This document shows positions 34,301-43,164 of a DNA stretch of 61,214 nt, one piece after another. How positions within the stretch are numbered: position 1 is the stretch's first letter; the number at the start of each line of letters is the position of its first letter. The translations under genes were made by a program, and so were the position numbers. The notes under the pieces were generated by a model. The model was given only the letters and a program-made list of their open reading frames with translations. It did no database searches and had not been told where the DNA came from. Source of the stretch: Armatimonadota bacterium (GTDB lineage: Bacteria; Armatimonadota; JADLDR01). The DNA is taken from contig JADLDR010000078.1 in the NCBI GenBank assembly GCA_020846535.1, positions 1-61,214 on the forward strand. Direction: 5' to 3'.

Positions 34301-35245
34301 ATGAAAAATGTTCGTATACCCGATACCGATCTGACGGTTTCCGCCCTGTGCTACGGAACCGCCGACCTGGGAACCCGGATCAGCGAGGCGGATGGCGAGC
34401 GGGTGATGGCCGCTTTCCTGGAGGCCGGGGGCAATTTCTTCGATACGGCCCACTGCTACGCCTTCTGGGTGGAAGGCGGCGGGGCAGGCGTCAGCGAGAG
34501 AACGCTGGCACGCTGCCTGAAGCGGCTGGGGGCCGGCGGCAGCGTCGTCGCCACCAAAGGCGGCCATCCGGACGGCGGGGAAGCCTACCCGCGCCCTGAC
34601 CGCTACCTCGCGCCCGAAGTGATCGCCTCCGACCTGGATGACAGCCTGGAAAGGCTGGAGAGGGAGCGGATCGATCTCTACTGGCTCCATCGGGACGACG
34701 CTCGCGTTCCGGTCGGAGAAGTGATCGATGCCATGAACCGCGAGATCGAGCGAGGCCGCGTGCGCCACATCGGGGCCAGCAATTGGAGCATTGATCGCAT
34801 CGAAGCGGCCAACGCCTACGCCGAGGCGAAGAGCCTGCGGGGATTTGCCGCCTCGCAGGTGCAGTGGAGTCTGGCCGTTCCGGCCTGGCAGCCCGGCCCC
34901 GACCCGACCACCCGCTATGTCACCGACGAGGACGCTCTCCGCTACAGGGGTCTGATGCCGGTCACGGCCTATTCCGCCACCGCAGGCGGCTATTTCAGCG
35001 CAGCCGACCGCCCGGACCACCCCGGCGAAACGCCGATCAATCGCGCCCGCAAACAAAGAGCCGCCGCACTGGCGCAGCAGATCGGCTGCACTCCCACTCA
35101 GGTCGCCCTGGCCTACCTATTGAACCAGGAAGGGCAAGTTATTCCCATCTTTGCTACCGGAAGCATGGCCCACCTGAAAGAAGCCGCCGGGGCAGCGAAT
35201 ATTGCGCTGACGCCGGAACAGGTGAGATGGCTGCGGGAGGGGTAG
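34301..35245 (+). CDS. aldo/keto reductase
   Basis: This is an NADPH-dependent reductase of about 314 residues with the (beta/alpha)8 AKR fold. The catalytic tetrad has Asp and Tyr in NFFDTAHCYAFW, Lys in SVVATKGGH and His in DLYWLHRDD. A cofactor-binding C-terminal segment PIFATGSMAHLKEA is present. ATG 34301 is preferred to 34274 because the protein then starts with KNVRIPDTDLTVSALCYGT, the usual AKR beginning. It follows the URO-D-like gene closely and is likely in the same operon. The substrate is probably a sugar or aldehyde. Confidence 0.88.
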   Translation: MKNVRIPDTDLTVSALCYGTADLGTRISEADGERVMAAFLEAGGNFFDTAHCYAFWVEGGGAGVSERTLARCLKRLGAGGSVVATKGGHPDGGEAYPRPDRYLAPEVIASDLDDSLERLERERIDLYWLHRDDARVPVGEVIDAMNREIERGRVRHIGASNWSIDRIEAANAYAEAKSLRGFAASQVQWSLAVPAWQPGPDPTTRYVTDEDALRYRGLMPVTAYSATAGGYFSAADRPDHPGETPINRARKQRAAALAQQIGCTPTQVALAYLLNQEGQVIPIFATGSMAHLKEAAGAANIALTPEQVRWLREG

Positions 35246-35301
35246 GATACCTATAAACATCCCAATCTGCTCCCTGCCGGGTTCGATGACGTTTCCAATA
35301 T

Positions 35302-35625
35302 AGGGGCGCGGCCCTCGAAGACCATTGGATGCAATGCATCGCGCCCCATAGCGATCCAGATCAGGGTGCCTGTCCCGCCGGGACGGGGTGCGGGCCTCTG
35401 ATAGACCGTTCCCTAACCCCCCAGCCCCCTTCCCGAAACGGGCAGGGGGAGGGGATGGGGTGGTAAAGCGCCGCACTCTCTGTCCCCCTCTCCCCGGAGG
35501 CGCTCCGGCGCATCCCTTGGGTTTCGGGGAGAGGGGTTAGGGGAGAGAGGTAACCCCTCCCCCAGGAGCGGAGGATGTTTCACCCTTATCTGGATCGCTA
35601 TGGGGTGCGATTTATCGTGCCCCTA
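35302..35625. repeat. MITE-like inverted-repeat element, copy 2
   Basis: The outer ends are TAGGGGCG and CGTGCCCCTA; inside them GCCCCATAGCGATCCAGAT and its inverse ATCTGGATCGCTATGGGG are near-perfect. The inner 230 bp match copy 1 (24456-24730) closely, but this copy has extra sequence in both the left arm and the middle. It accounts for most of the 430-bp gap here. No coding content. Confidence 0.75.
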
Positions 35626-35677
35626 CAGGACGATCAGGCCGGCATTGTCCCCGGGTTTGAACCCTCCATTCGGGTTT

Positions 35678-36978
35678 CTAAAATTGCGGCAGCCATTCCT
35701 TCTGCGCCTCAAGAAGCGCGTCGGTCAGGGCCACGGCGCGGGGAGTGGACATTGCCGCCGGCCAGGACGTCCCGGACGACAAGGGAGTGGTCTCCACGAA
35801 GGGCGGCCTTGATGGTCAGTTCGTGAATGCCGATCACGCGCTGGAGAATCGCGGCGATGCCCGGGGGCATTTCGCCGAAGATTAAGGGGTGGAAGCCGCC
35901 CGTATTGACCAGGGTGGTCGCCTCCAGAACGGCCCCTGGCGGGAGGTTGACGGCCTGCCCTGCGTTGGGAAGGTTCACGGAATAGAAGCGGTTTCCGTCG
36001 CTGTGGAGGCAGTTCAGGATTTCGAGAAGCTGGGAATGTTCTCCGATTTCATCGTCCCCGCCGTCCGTGACAGGGATGCGCCCATAGGCTTTATCGGCCA
36101 TTCGCTCGAAGGCGCGGTCATCGCGGGCGATCAGATCCTTCTCGAAGGCCACGCAGCCATCGATCCCCAATGTGCGCCCGTAAAAGCCTCCCTCGCCGTG
36201 CCGGTCTCCGGGAAAGAATTCCACCACATGGGCGTCTCCTACCGCGGGAAACGCGCCGAAAGTTTCGAAAAGCTCCCAGCAAAGGCTCTCCTCACCGCTT
36301 GCCCGGCGTTCGGCAATTTTTGCCCGCACCCTGGGCCAGGCGTCCTCGCCGCGTCACCTCAGATCCGCAAACCAGGTGAGGTGGTTGACGCCGACAGCCG
36401 CGGAGCGGACTTCCTGGGGGTCGGCCCCGATGAAGCGGGCCCGTTGATTGTGGATCATCTCCACCCCGATGCGAAGGTCGACCACCTTGGCCTTCGTTTC
36501 CCTGCGAATCGCCCGGCAGATCACGGACATCGGGTTGGCGTAATTGATGAAAAGGGCATCAGGGCAGAGAGACGCCACATCGCGGGCGATCTCCACCATC
36601 GGAGGAATCATCCGGAGCGCGCGGGAGATGCCCGCAGGGCCGTAGGTGTCCCCGACAGAAAAATAAATGCCGAATTATCGCAGGATAAAGACATCCTGCT
36701 CCCATGTCCGGCGGCTGCCCACCCCGATGGGGGAAACCACCACATCGGCCCCGGGCAGCAGTTCCCTCCGGATCCCCGGAAGCTCTGACCGCGACCGGGG
36801 CCTGGTGCGCCTGCGCCAGCTTTTCGGCCAGCAGGCGGGCGCTTTCCAGGCTCTCCGGGCCGATGTCCACCAGGCGAAGTTCCTACGGGATCCCATCCGC
36901 AATCATATCCCGGACCAGCCCCAGCGTGAATTTCGCGCTCTCCGCGCCGATCAGAACAAGGGTTCCGATTTCAGGCAT
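35678..36978 (-). pseudogene. GH4-family glycosidase (alpha-glucosidase/galactosidase type), heavily decayed
   Basis: The gene begins at ATG 36978 (MPEIGTLVLIGAESAKF, the NAD-binding start of GH4). It is broken by a TAG at codon 32 (36883-36885), a frame change in the next 100 bp, a TAA at 36675-36677 and further frame changes. Recognisable pieces are GADVVVSPIGVGS, VGDTYGPAGISRALRMIPP, INYANPMSVICRA and GVNHLTWF. The C-terminus NLPNAGQAVNLPPGAVLE runs to the ending ALTDALLEAQKEWLPQF in another frame. At least two nonsense and three frameshift lesions are present. It lies 5 bp downstream of the TIR gene, same strand. Confidence 0.88.
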
Positions 36979-36983
36979 ACCGT

Positions 36984-38174
36984 TCACTCCATCACTCGAA
37001 TCAATTCCTTCAGGGCCGCGTCATAGCGATCCGGGGCCTGCCACCGGATGAAATCGACGGACGGGCAGCCCTTGAGGGAGCAGAGCCAGTTGCGGCTGGC
37101 ATCGCCGGAGTCCACTTGCTGTTCGGCGGCCTCCTGCGCCTCGTTCTCCCAGATCGAATCGTCCAGGCGGAGGGTGTAGAGGGCGGGCAGGCCGGTTTTC
37201 TCCTGAAGCTCGATGGCTTCGATCACCTCGCGGCCCAGGCCGCTGCTCCAGGCCGAATGGCGGGAGCAGACCAGGAGCAGGCGGTCATAGGAGCGCATCG
37301 CCTCCGAAACGGGCGCTCGCCAGGGACGGCCCCCGTATCGGTCGTACGGGTAGAGCCAGCAGGGAATGCGCCGGTTCGTCAGGTCGGCCTGGAGCCGTGC
37401 GGCGAATTCGCTGTCTTCTATCGTGTGGGCCAGGAAGCAGGGGCGCTGCGGCTGGACCTGGGCCATCAGGGACAGAACACCGGCGGCGATCTCCTGGGGG
37501 ATGCCCGCGCCCCGCAGGAAGGCTTCGGGCAGGCACCCCCCGGAGGAATAGAGGGCGTCGATCCCTATGGTCGAGGGGCCGAGGTGGTGCGCCCTGTCCA
37601 GCCCGTAGGTGTCCCGAAGGTCGCTGGCCCCGAAGATGTTCCAGCCCAGCACCGCGCCCGACAGGTCGGCACGGGAAAGGTTCGCCCCGCGGAAGTTGAC
37701 CCCTCCCAGGTTGGCCTCCTGAAGATTCACCCCCAGCAGGCAGGTCCCGGTCAGGTTCGCGCCTCTCAGGTCCGCCCCGGACAGGTCGGCTCCTGTCATA
37801 TCCGCTCCTGTCAGGTCGGTCAGGAGCAGGCTGGCGGCAGTCAGATCGGCCAGCAAAAGATGCGCTCCCGTCAGGGCGGAGTTAGAAAGATCCGCCAGCA
37901 TCAGGTTGGCCCCGGACAGGTCGGCCAGCAAGAGGCGGGCGGTGATCAGGTCGGCCTGCCTGAGATTGGCTCCCCTGAGGTCTGTCTGGATCAGGTCGGC
38001 CCCGGACAGGTCAGCCATTTCCAGCGAGGCGGCCCGCATGTCGGCCTCCCTCAGGTCCATGCCCTTCAGGTCGGCCCCGGACAGGTCGGGCTGTACCGTC
38101 CGGTTCTGACGCCGCCACTCGTTCCAGACGCCGACCCCCTGCCTCAATATCTCCAGATGCGCTTCATCAGCCAT
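36984..38174 (-). CDS. pentapeptide-repeat protein with C-terminal TIR domain
   Basis: The 396-residue protein has three parts. First comes a short helical start (HLEILRQGVGVWNEWRR). Then about 150 residues of A(D/N)LxX pentapeptide repeats (LSGADLKGMDLREADMRAAS onward) form a right-handed beta-helix. Last is a TIR domain (about 250-396: CFLAHTIEDSEFAARLQADL, LLLVCSRHSAWSSGLGREV and VDFIRWQ). The Glu in GREVIEA sits where TIR NADases have their catalytic Glu. Proteins of this architecture are widespread; a role in abortive defence or signalling by NAD+ cleavage is inferred. GGAAGGTG precedes ATG 38174; the longer frame to 38306 lacks a ribosome site. Confidence 0.85.
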   Translation of the reverse strand: MADEAHLEILRQGVGVWNEWRRQNRTVQPDLSGADLKGMDLREADMRAASLEMADLSGADLIQTDLRGANLRQADLITARLLLADLSGANLMLADLSNSALTGAHLLLADLTAASLLLTDLTGADMTGADLSGADLRGANLTGTCLLGVNLQEANLGGVNFRGANLSRADLSGAVLGWNIFGASDLRDTYGLDRAHHLGPSTIGIDALYSSGGCLPEAFLRGAGIPQEIAAGVLSLMAQVQPQRPCFLAHTIEDSEFAARLQADLTNRRIPCWLYPYDRYGGRPWRAPVSEAMRSYDRLLLVCSRHSAWSSGLGREVIEAIELQEKTGLPALYTLRLDDSIWENEAQEAAEQQVDSGDASRNWLCSLKGCPSVDFIRWQAPDRYDAALKELIRVME

Positions 38175-38229
38175 GTATTTCACCTTCCATTGTATTTTGT
38201 CATAACGTTTGGTTCGGGAGGGCCGCCTT

Positions 38230-39699
38230 CTATTTCTCCCCTCGCCTATGGGATAGGAACCAGGAATACAGTTCCGGGTTGTCGTAGCTTTCCGTCCAAG
38301 AATCATGACCGGCTTCGGGGTAGATGGTGAAACGCGCCTCGGTTCCCAGCTTTTTCAGGGCTTCCACCATGGCCCGGCTTCCTTCGATGGGAACCACGTC
38401 ATCTTTTCCGCCGTGAAAGACCCAGATAGGCAGATGCCGGATGCGCCCGGCGTCCGCCGGGTCGCCGCCGCCGCAGATGGGCGCGATGGCCGCGAACCTG
38501 TCCGGGTATTCGATGGAGGCGCTCCAGGTTCCGTAACCGCCCATCGAAAGGCCCGTCAGGTATATGCGGTCCGGGTCAACGCGGTGCTTGGCGCACACCT
38601 CATCCAGAACATCCATCACCTGGACGGGCAGCCAGCATTCGTTCTCAGGGCATTGCGGAGAGATCACGATGAAAGGAAAGTCGTCGCGCTGAGGGGCGAT
38701 TTTGGGCGGCCCGTGGACTTTCACCCGTTCCAGGTTGCTGCCGCGCTCCCCGGCCCCGTGGAGAAATAGAATTGCCGGCCACCGCTTTTCCCGGCCCTGG
38801 TCGTAGCCTTTCGGCAGGTGGAGCAGGTATCGGTAAGGTTTGGCCCCGAGCTTGAGGTGCAGGCCGTACCACCATCTGCGGTTGCGCTCCCAGGAGCTAT
38901 TGCGGCTGACGGCAGGATCCCCGGCCTTTGTTTCGTAGAGGCCCGCCAGGAGCATCCCGCTCTCCGAATCGGAGGCAAGCGTTTCCCGATAGCGCCTGCT
39001 CAGGTGTTCGTTGTAAAGAGAGGACTGCTCCGCCGCTACCGCCGGATCGATGCCCAGTTCCTTCGGCAGCGAGAGCGTGGCCGGTAGGGGAAGACGTCGC
39101 CAGGCGACAGGCTCCGGCAGGCGATAGAGAGTTTCCTCCCGCTCGAATACTTTCCCACCGGCGGCTTTTATTTTAACAATGGCTCCGTACCGGCCCGGCT
39201 TCTCGGCTGAGGTTACCGGGTTGCAGGCGGCATCGTAAAAAGCGGTTTCCAGAGTATAGGGGCCGATCAACCGTTCTATCCAGCCCGGCGCGGCGAACTC
39301 GATCTCGGGGAACCGGGATCCGCCGAAGGCCCGCTCGAACTGAAGCGGGATCTCCTGAAAGGCCCTCGACCGGGCTTCTTTCGGATCGGGAAGCGTCAGG
39401 GAGGCGGCCTGCTTTCCCTCAACATAAATCCCCAGAGGGCGGTAGGCCCTGCTGCGCGGCGGCATCGGGATAGTGATCGAGGCGGCGGCCCGGGTGCCCT
39501 CGGCGGTAAATATGCCCCTGCCGAGAACGCGCTTGCCTTCCCTCACCTCCACAGCGTTTCCAATCTGCTCAGAAGCGCCGGACAGATGCACTCGGATGAA
39601 TTGGAGGCGCACATACTCCCCGAACGCCTGCACATCCGCTTCCGCGGCGGAGCAGGCGCACAGGGCCATCCAGGCGGCAATCATTATGTTAAGTTTCAT
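38230..39699 (-). CDS. secreted alpha/beta-hydrolase esterase
   Basis: The 489-residue exported protein begins with a signal peptide (IMIAAWMALCACSAAEA). It has an N-terminal beta-rich region and a C-terminal alpha/beta-hydrolase domain from about 280. AILFLHGAGERGSN forms the oxyanion hole, the nucleophile elbow is GLSMGGYG, the acid Asp is in GGKDDVVP and the His is in EAGHDSW. This layout matches phospholipase/carboxylesterase and polysaccharide-linked acetyl or feruloyl esterases. The next genes on this strand are the TIR protein and the GH4 pseudogene. No good ribosome site is visible; ATG 39684 is an alternative start. Confidence 0.82.
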   Translation of the reverse strand: MKLNIMIAAWMALCACSAAEADVQAFGEYVRLQFIRVHLSGASEQIGNAVEVREGKRVLGRGIFTAEGTRAAASITIPMPPRSRAYRPLGIYVEGKQAASLTLPDPKEARSRAFQEIPLQFERAFGGSRFPEIEFAAPGWIERLIGPYTLETAFYDAACNPVTSAEKPGRYGAIVKIKAAGGKVFEREETLYRLPEPVAWRRLPLPATLSLPKELGIDPAVAAEQSSLYNEHLSRRYRETLASDSESGMLLAGLYETKAGDPAVSRNSSWERNRRWWYGLHLKLGAKPYRYLLHLPKGYDQGREKRWPAILFLHGAGERGSNLERVKVHGPPKIAPQRDDFPFIVISPQCPENECWLPVQVMDVLDEVCAKHRVDPDRIYLTGLSMGGYGTWSASIEYPDRFAAIAPICGGGDPADAGRIRHLPIWVFHGGKDDVVPIEGSRAMVEALKKLGTEARFTIYPEAGHDSWTESYDNPELYSWFLSHRRGEK

Positions 39700-39786
39700 A
39701 GTTATCCATTAAAAGCGGTATTATAGATCTGGAGGAGCATTTATTGCTGTCAGTGCGAGCGATGAATGCTCCGGGATTAGAAGTGC

Positions 39787-39848
39787 AAAGCTCTCTCAGT
39801 ATTTGGTACGCTGGAGATTGCTGGAAGCTTAATCTCCCCGCAAGGACA
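39787..39848. repeat. palindromic intergenic repeat, copy 4 (partial)
   Basis: It carries the right half of the family: AAAGCTCTCTCAGTATTTGG, ACGCTGGAGATTGC and CCCGCAAGGAC. The left arm is missing or diverged. It lies between two minus-strand genes. Confidence 0.55.
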
Positions 39849-39889
39849 GCGTTGGCGGCTCTATCGTTATGATCAAGCGGAAATAATCT

Positions 39890-40882
39890 TCAGACAGGGA
39901 TCGCCACTCCCGGGGCGGCCATTGCCAGGAACGCCTCCAGCATGACCCGTTTTTTCTCGATGGGAACGCCGATGGCCGCGCCGTCGCCGTAGTCAGAGAG
40001 GACGAAGCCCCCGGCAGGGGTGGCCCAGTGGTCGAGGAGCTGGCGGGCCTCGGAGCGGATGGCCTCCGCGTCCTTCCAGGGCAGGGTCATCTGGATGTCG
40101 CACAGGCTCTCGAAGCAGATGCGGCCCCGGTAGCGGCGGCCCATCTCCTCGATGCCCAGGTTACAGGGCTGCTGGAGGTTCACCACATCCAGGCCGCAGT
40201 CGATCCATTCTCCCACGATATCGTTGACATGGCCGCAGGAGTGCATCCAGGCATGCATTCCTGCGCCATGGATGGCCCCGTAGAGCCGCCGGTAGTGAGC
40301 CTTGAAGAACTTGCGGAAGAGAGGCAGGTTGGTATAGGCCGCCTGCTGGGTTCCCCAGTCGTCGGTCATGCCCATCCCGTGGATGCGCCCCCGGAACCGC
40401 TTCCCCACCTCCTCGGCCACGCCGATAGGGAAGGCGACCACCCGTTCCGCCAGTTTATGAACCTCATCCGGGTTCTCGTAAAAATCGATGAAGAGATCGA
40501 TCATGCCGCGCAGATAGTGCATCCTTTCCAGGAAGGTAAATCCGCAGCCAATGACCACGTACTTGTCCCCGGCCCGCTCGAGCTGGGCCTCGATGTGGGC
40601 GTAGCGGCTCTCGTCATGCGGGTCGGGCCAGGGAATCTCATCGAAAAGTTCCCAGGAGGTCAGGTTGTGGCCCAAGGGCTGGCCCATGTTGGTAATGCCC
40701 TCGGGCGCGGGCGTCCAGACGACGCCCCATTCGTCCTCATGCGGCTGGCTTGGTTTCCATCCGGCGGCAGCCGCCAGCCCGATACCGAAAGTGTCATCGA
40801 TGCCCAGGGAGGCAAAGCGAAGCGGGATCCGCTCCGGATGGTCGAACTCGATAGCCCGGCGAACGATTTCATACGATGTCAT
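39890..40882 (-). CDS. URO-D-superfamily protein, paralogue 2
   Basis: The 330-residue protein has the URO-D barrel. The N-terminal MTSYEIVRRAIEFDHPERIPLRF is typical of this catabolic subgroup. AWMHSCGHVNDIVGEWIDCGLDVVN carries the His/Cys of the predicted zinc site, followed by QQPCNLGIEEM. The family includes MtaA/CmuA-like corrinoid methyltransferases, but no corrinoid-binding protein is encoded nearby. GGAGGGG is 7 nt before ATG 40882. It follows the URO-D pseudogene and another intact paralogue on the same strand, so the three once formed a run. Confidence 0.78.
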   Translation of the reverse strand: MTSYEIVRRAIEFDHPERIPLRFASLGIDDTFGIGLAAAAGWKPSQPHEDEWGVVWTPAPEGITNMGQPLGHNLTSWELFDEIPWPDPHDESRYAHIEAQLERAGDKYVVIGCGFTFLERMHYLRGMIDLFIDFYENPDEVHKLAERVVAFPIGVAEEVGKRFRGRIHGMGMTDDWGTQQAAYTNLPLFRKFFKAHYRRLYGAIHGAGMHAWMHSCGHVNDIVGEWIDCGLDVVNLQQPCNLGIEEMGRRYRGRICFESLCDIQMTLPWKDAEAIRSEARQLLDHWATPAGGFVLSDYGDGAAIGVPIEKKRVMLEAFLAMAAPGVAIPV

Positions 40883-40945
40883 GGATAACCCCTCCGCAGA
40901 CGAATCAATTCCTGCCTCTATACGACGCCGGGGCGCAAATTCCTG

Positions 40946-41874
40946 TCATGTGTTCCGGACGAACCATCCCAGGAGCTTTTCGGCTTCCGCTGGGCTGGCG
41001 GCCCCAGACCTGCACCGTTTTGCCGCCTGCCTGCACCTTCTGAAAGAGTCGATATAGTCGAGGTGGGTTCCGTGCCCGCTGCCGGGCACATAGGAGAGGG
41101 CGTAAAGGCCCTCGCTTTGCAGCAGGGTCTCGGTATGCGCCAGAGCGCCCGGCCTGTCCCAGTGGTAGACAGCGTGTTCGACAATGGCGGCTGCCTCCTC
41201 CAGAGCGGGCATCGCCCACCGGCGGAACATCTCCGGGATCATCATGCAACTGAAATCACACTGGAGAACGGCGGCCCTTTCTATGGAATAGGCCCCGTGA
41301 CAGAAGCCACGGGCGTCCATCTGCCCGGCCTCGATCACGGCAACCCATAGCTCGCGAAAAATCCGGCGAGCGTCGTCCATCGCCCGGTCGATAAGGCGCG
41401 GGCAGGCGATGAGATCGAGGCAGAGAGCCTGCGGCCCGCGGACAGCGGCCCGAAGTTCCATGTTTGTGTGCAGGTCGGGAGGAGTGAGGAGCATCTTCCC
41501 CGCCATGCGCCTCGCAGCGCGGATGAAAGGCTTGGACCAGCCGGTGTCTCCCGAATCCGGGATCCAGCAGAGGGTCGCCCCTGTAAAGACTGCGATTTCG
41601 TCGGGGCCGAAGATCAGAAAATAGGAGGGAACCGCCTCCCCGCCCCAGTAGACGGACTCCGCGGACCGGATCGCCCGCTCGATGATGCTGTCCATATCGC
41701 CATAGGCCCGTTCGTGGCAATCGCTGCCGGGCACGGGGCGAAGCCCTCCTTTGGGGCCGTAACGCAGACCACAGGCCGGTCGATGATCTCTCCGGCGATG
41801 CTTGTCTTCCACCGCCTGCCGGCACCCTCCAGGTCGGGCTTGAACGACAGCGGGGCCAGGCCGGGTATTGCCAT
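40946..41874 (-). pseudogene. URO-D-superfamily gene, frameshifted and internally deleted
   Basis: ATG 41874 follows GGGAGA and opens MAIPGLAPLSF, then WKTSIAGEIIDRPVVCVTAPK, a URO-D-like start. That frame is lost near 41720-41760 and a second frame continues DMDSIIERAIRSAESVYWGG through PALEEAAAIVEHAVYHWDRPGA to GSGHGTHLDYIDS. There a third frame encodes the expected KVQAGGKTVQVWG. A stretch of roughly 25 family residues is then absent before AEAEKLLGWFVRNT. Thus there are at least two frame changes plus a deletion near the 3' end. The intact paralogues on each side show what the gene once was. Confidence 0.8.
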
Positions 41875-41885
41875 AGGGTCTCCCT

Positions 41886-43154
41886 TCAAAGCGGGTAGCG
41901 CCCGCATTCTTTGAGCGTCTCGTAAACGGTGAGAAGGTTTTCCACAGGGGTGCGGGCCTGGACATTATGGATCGGATTGAAGATATAGCCGCCGCCCTTG
42001 CCAAAAGCCCGGATGCGCTCCCGGACTTCGGCCCGCACCTCCTCCGCCGCGCCGAAGGGCAGGGTCCGCTGGGTATCGACGCTGCCGCCCCAGAAGGTCA
42101 ATCTTTCCCCGAAGCGTTTCTTGAGGCCCTGCGCCTCCATCCCGGCGGCGGACACCTGGACAGGATTCAGGATATCGAACCCCGCATCGATAAAGTCTTC
42201 GATCAGGTCGGCCACCGAGCCGCAGGAATGGATGAAGGTTTTCCACCCGGTATTCCGATGCACCCAGTCGTTGAGGCTCCGGTGGAAGGGCTTGAAAAGC
42301 TCCCGGTAGCTCGGGCGCGAAATGAACGGCCCGCGCTGGGTGCCAAAATCCGTTCCGGTGAGGAAAACGGCGCAAATCCGTTCCCCGACCGCCCTGTAAA
42401 TCTTCTTCAGGTTCCCCAGGGCGATCTCGCACTGGCGCTCGAAAACCTTCATTACGTAGTCCCGGCGAACGGCGGTGCTGATATACCATTCCTCGATGTC
42501 CCGGATGCCTCTGGGGCGCTTGAGCCAGGGCGCGGGAACCAGGGCGATATCTCCGAAACCCGTTCCCCCGAAATTCGCCAGGACAGCCCTGCCGGACGCC
42601 TCCAGCCGCATCGCCTCCCGCGCAAAATAATCCAGGTCGCTGTCGGAGACAGGGCCGAACTCCTCCAGATTGTCTTCGGGATCGAGCCGGTCTTCATCAA
42701 GGGGCGGCTGGCGGACGATGCTGTCGAAATAGAAGCCTCCGGGCGGCATGACGCCGCTGGGAAGGGCGCTCCGGTCGCCCTCCGGGTACATCAGCAGGGA
42801 GCCGTCCGGCTCCGGATCGGTGTTGAAGCCTTTGGGGACCAGCGCGGGCGTTCCGTCGTTCAGCCGCCATTCTTTCCACCCCTCGTTGCGGAACCCGAAG
42901 AGCGTTCGGGGGCTGCCCAGTCCCGCCACATCCACGCCCAGGGCGTCCATCAGGTCGGGGGCGATCTCCCCGAGCATTTGGTAGGGTTCGGTCACCTTTA
43001 CTGGAACGCCCGAATCGTCCAGCCCCAAAGCCTGCCTCAGCCTGTAAACCATGCTGGCATGCATCCCGGTAACAGCACTGGCTCCGAGATCGAGTGGAAC
43101 CCTGTCCGGCTCCCGGTGGCTCAAAGCGATCTCGACGCGCTCTCTTGAGGTCAT
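41886..43154 (-). CDS. URO-D-superfamily protein, paralogue 3
   Basis: The 422-residue protein is the longest URO-D-like member here. MTSRERVEIALSHREPDRVPLDLG is the standard N-terminus of the group. FIHSCGSVADLIEDFIDAGFDILNPVQ contains the His-x-Cys-Gly motif predicted to bind zinc. GGGYIFNPIHNVQARTP near the end closes the barrel. By family it may demethylate a substrate with a corrinoid partner; none is visible here. AAGGAG is 7 nt before ATG 43154. It is 11 bp upstream of the URO-D pseudogene and 10 bp downstream of a secreted glycosidase, suggesting an operon. Confidence 0.8.
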   Translation of the reverse strand: MTSRERVEIALSHREPDRVPLDLGASAVTGMHASMVYRLRQALGLDDSGVPVKVTEPYQMLGEIAPDLMDALGVDVAGLGSPRTLFGFRNEGWKEWRLNDGTPALVPKGFNTDPEPDGSLLMYPEGDRSALPSGVMPPGGFYFDSIVRQPPLDEDRLDPEDNLEEFGPVSDSDLDYFAREAMRLEASGRAVLANFGGTGFGDIALVPAPWLKRPRGIRDIEEWYISTAVRRDYVMKVFERQCEIALGNLKKIYRAVGERICAVFLTGTDFGTQRGPFISRPSYRELFKPFHRSLNDWVHRNTGWKTFIHSCGSVADLIEDFIDAGFDILNPVQVSAAGMEAQGLKKRFGERLTFWGGSVDTQRTLPFGAAEEVRAEVRERIRAFGKGGGYIFNPIHNVQARTPVENLLTVYETLKECGRYPL

Positions 43155-43164
43155 GGTCAGCTCC

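Noticed and set aside
37116-38330. A 404-codon plus-strand frame rich in Gly, Gln and Val
   Set aside because: It is the mirror of the pentapeptide repeats; its periodicity comes from the sense gene.
36984-38330. A CRISPR-like or tandem-repeat array suggested by the regular CAGGTCGGCC spacing
   Set aside because: The regularity is 15-nt pentapeptide coding periodicity, not repeat-spacer structure.
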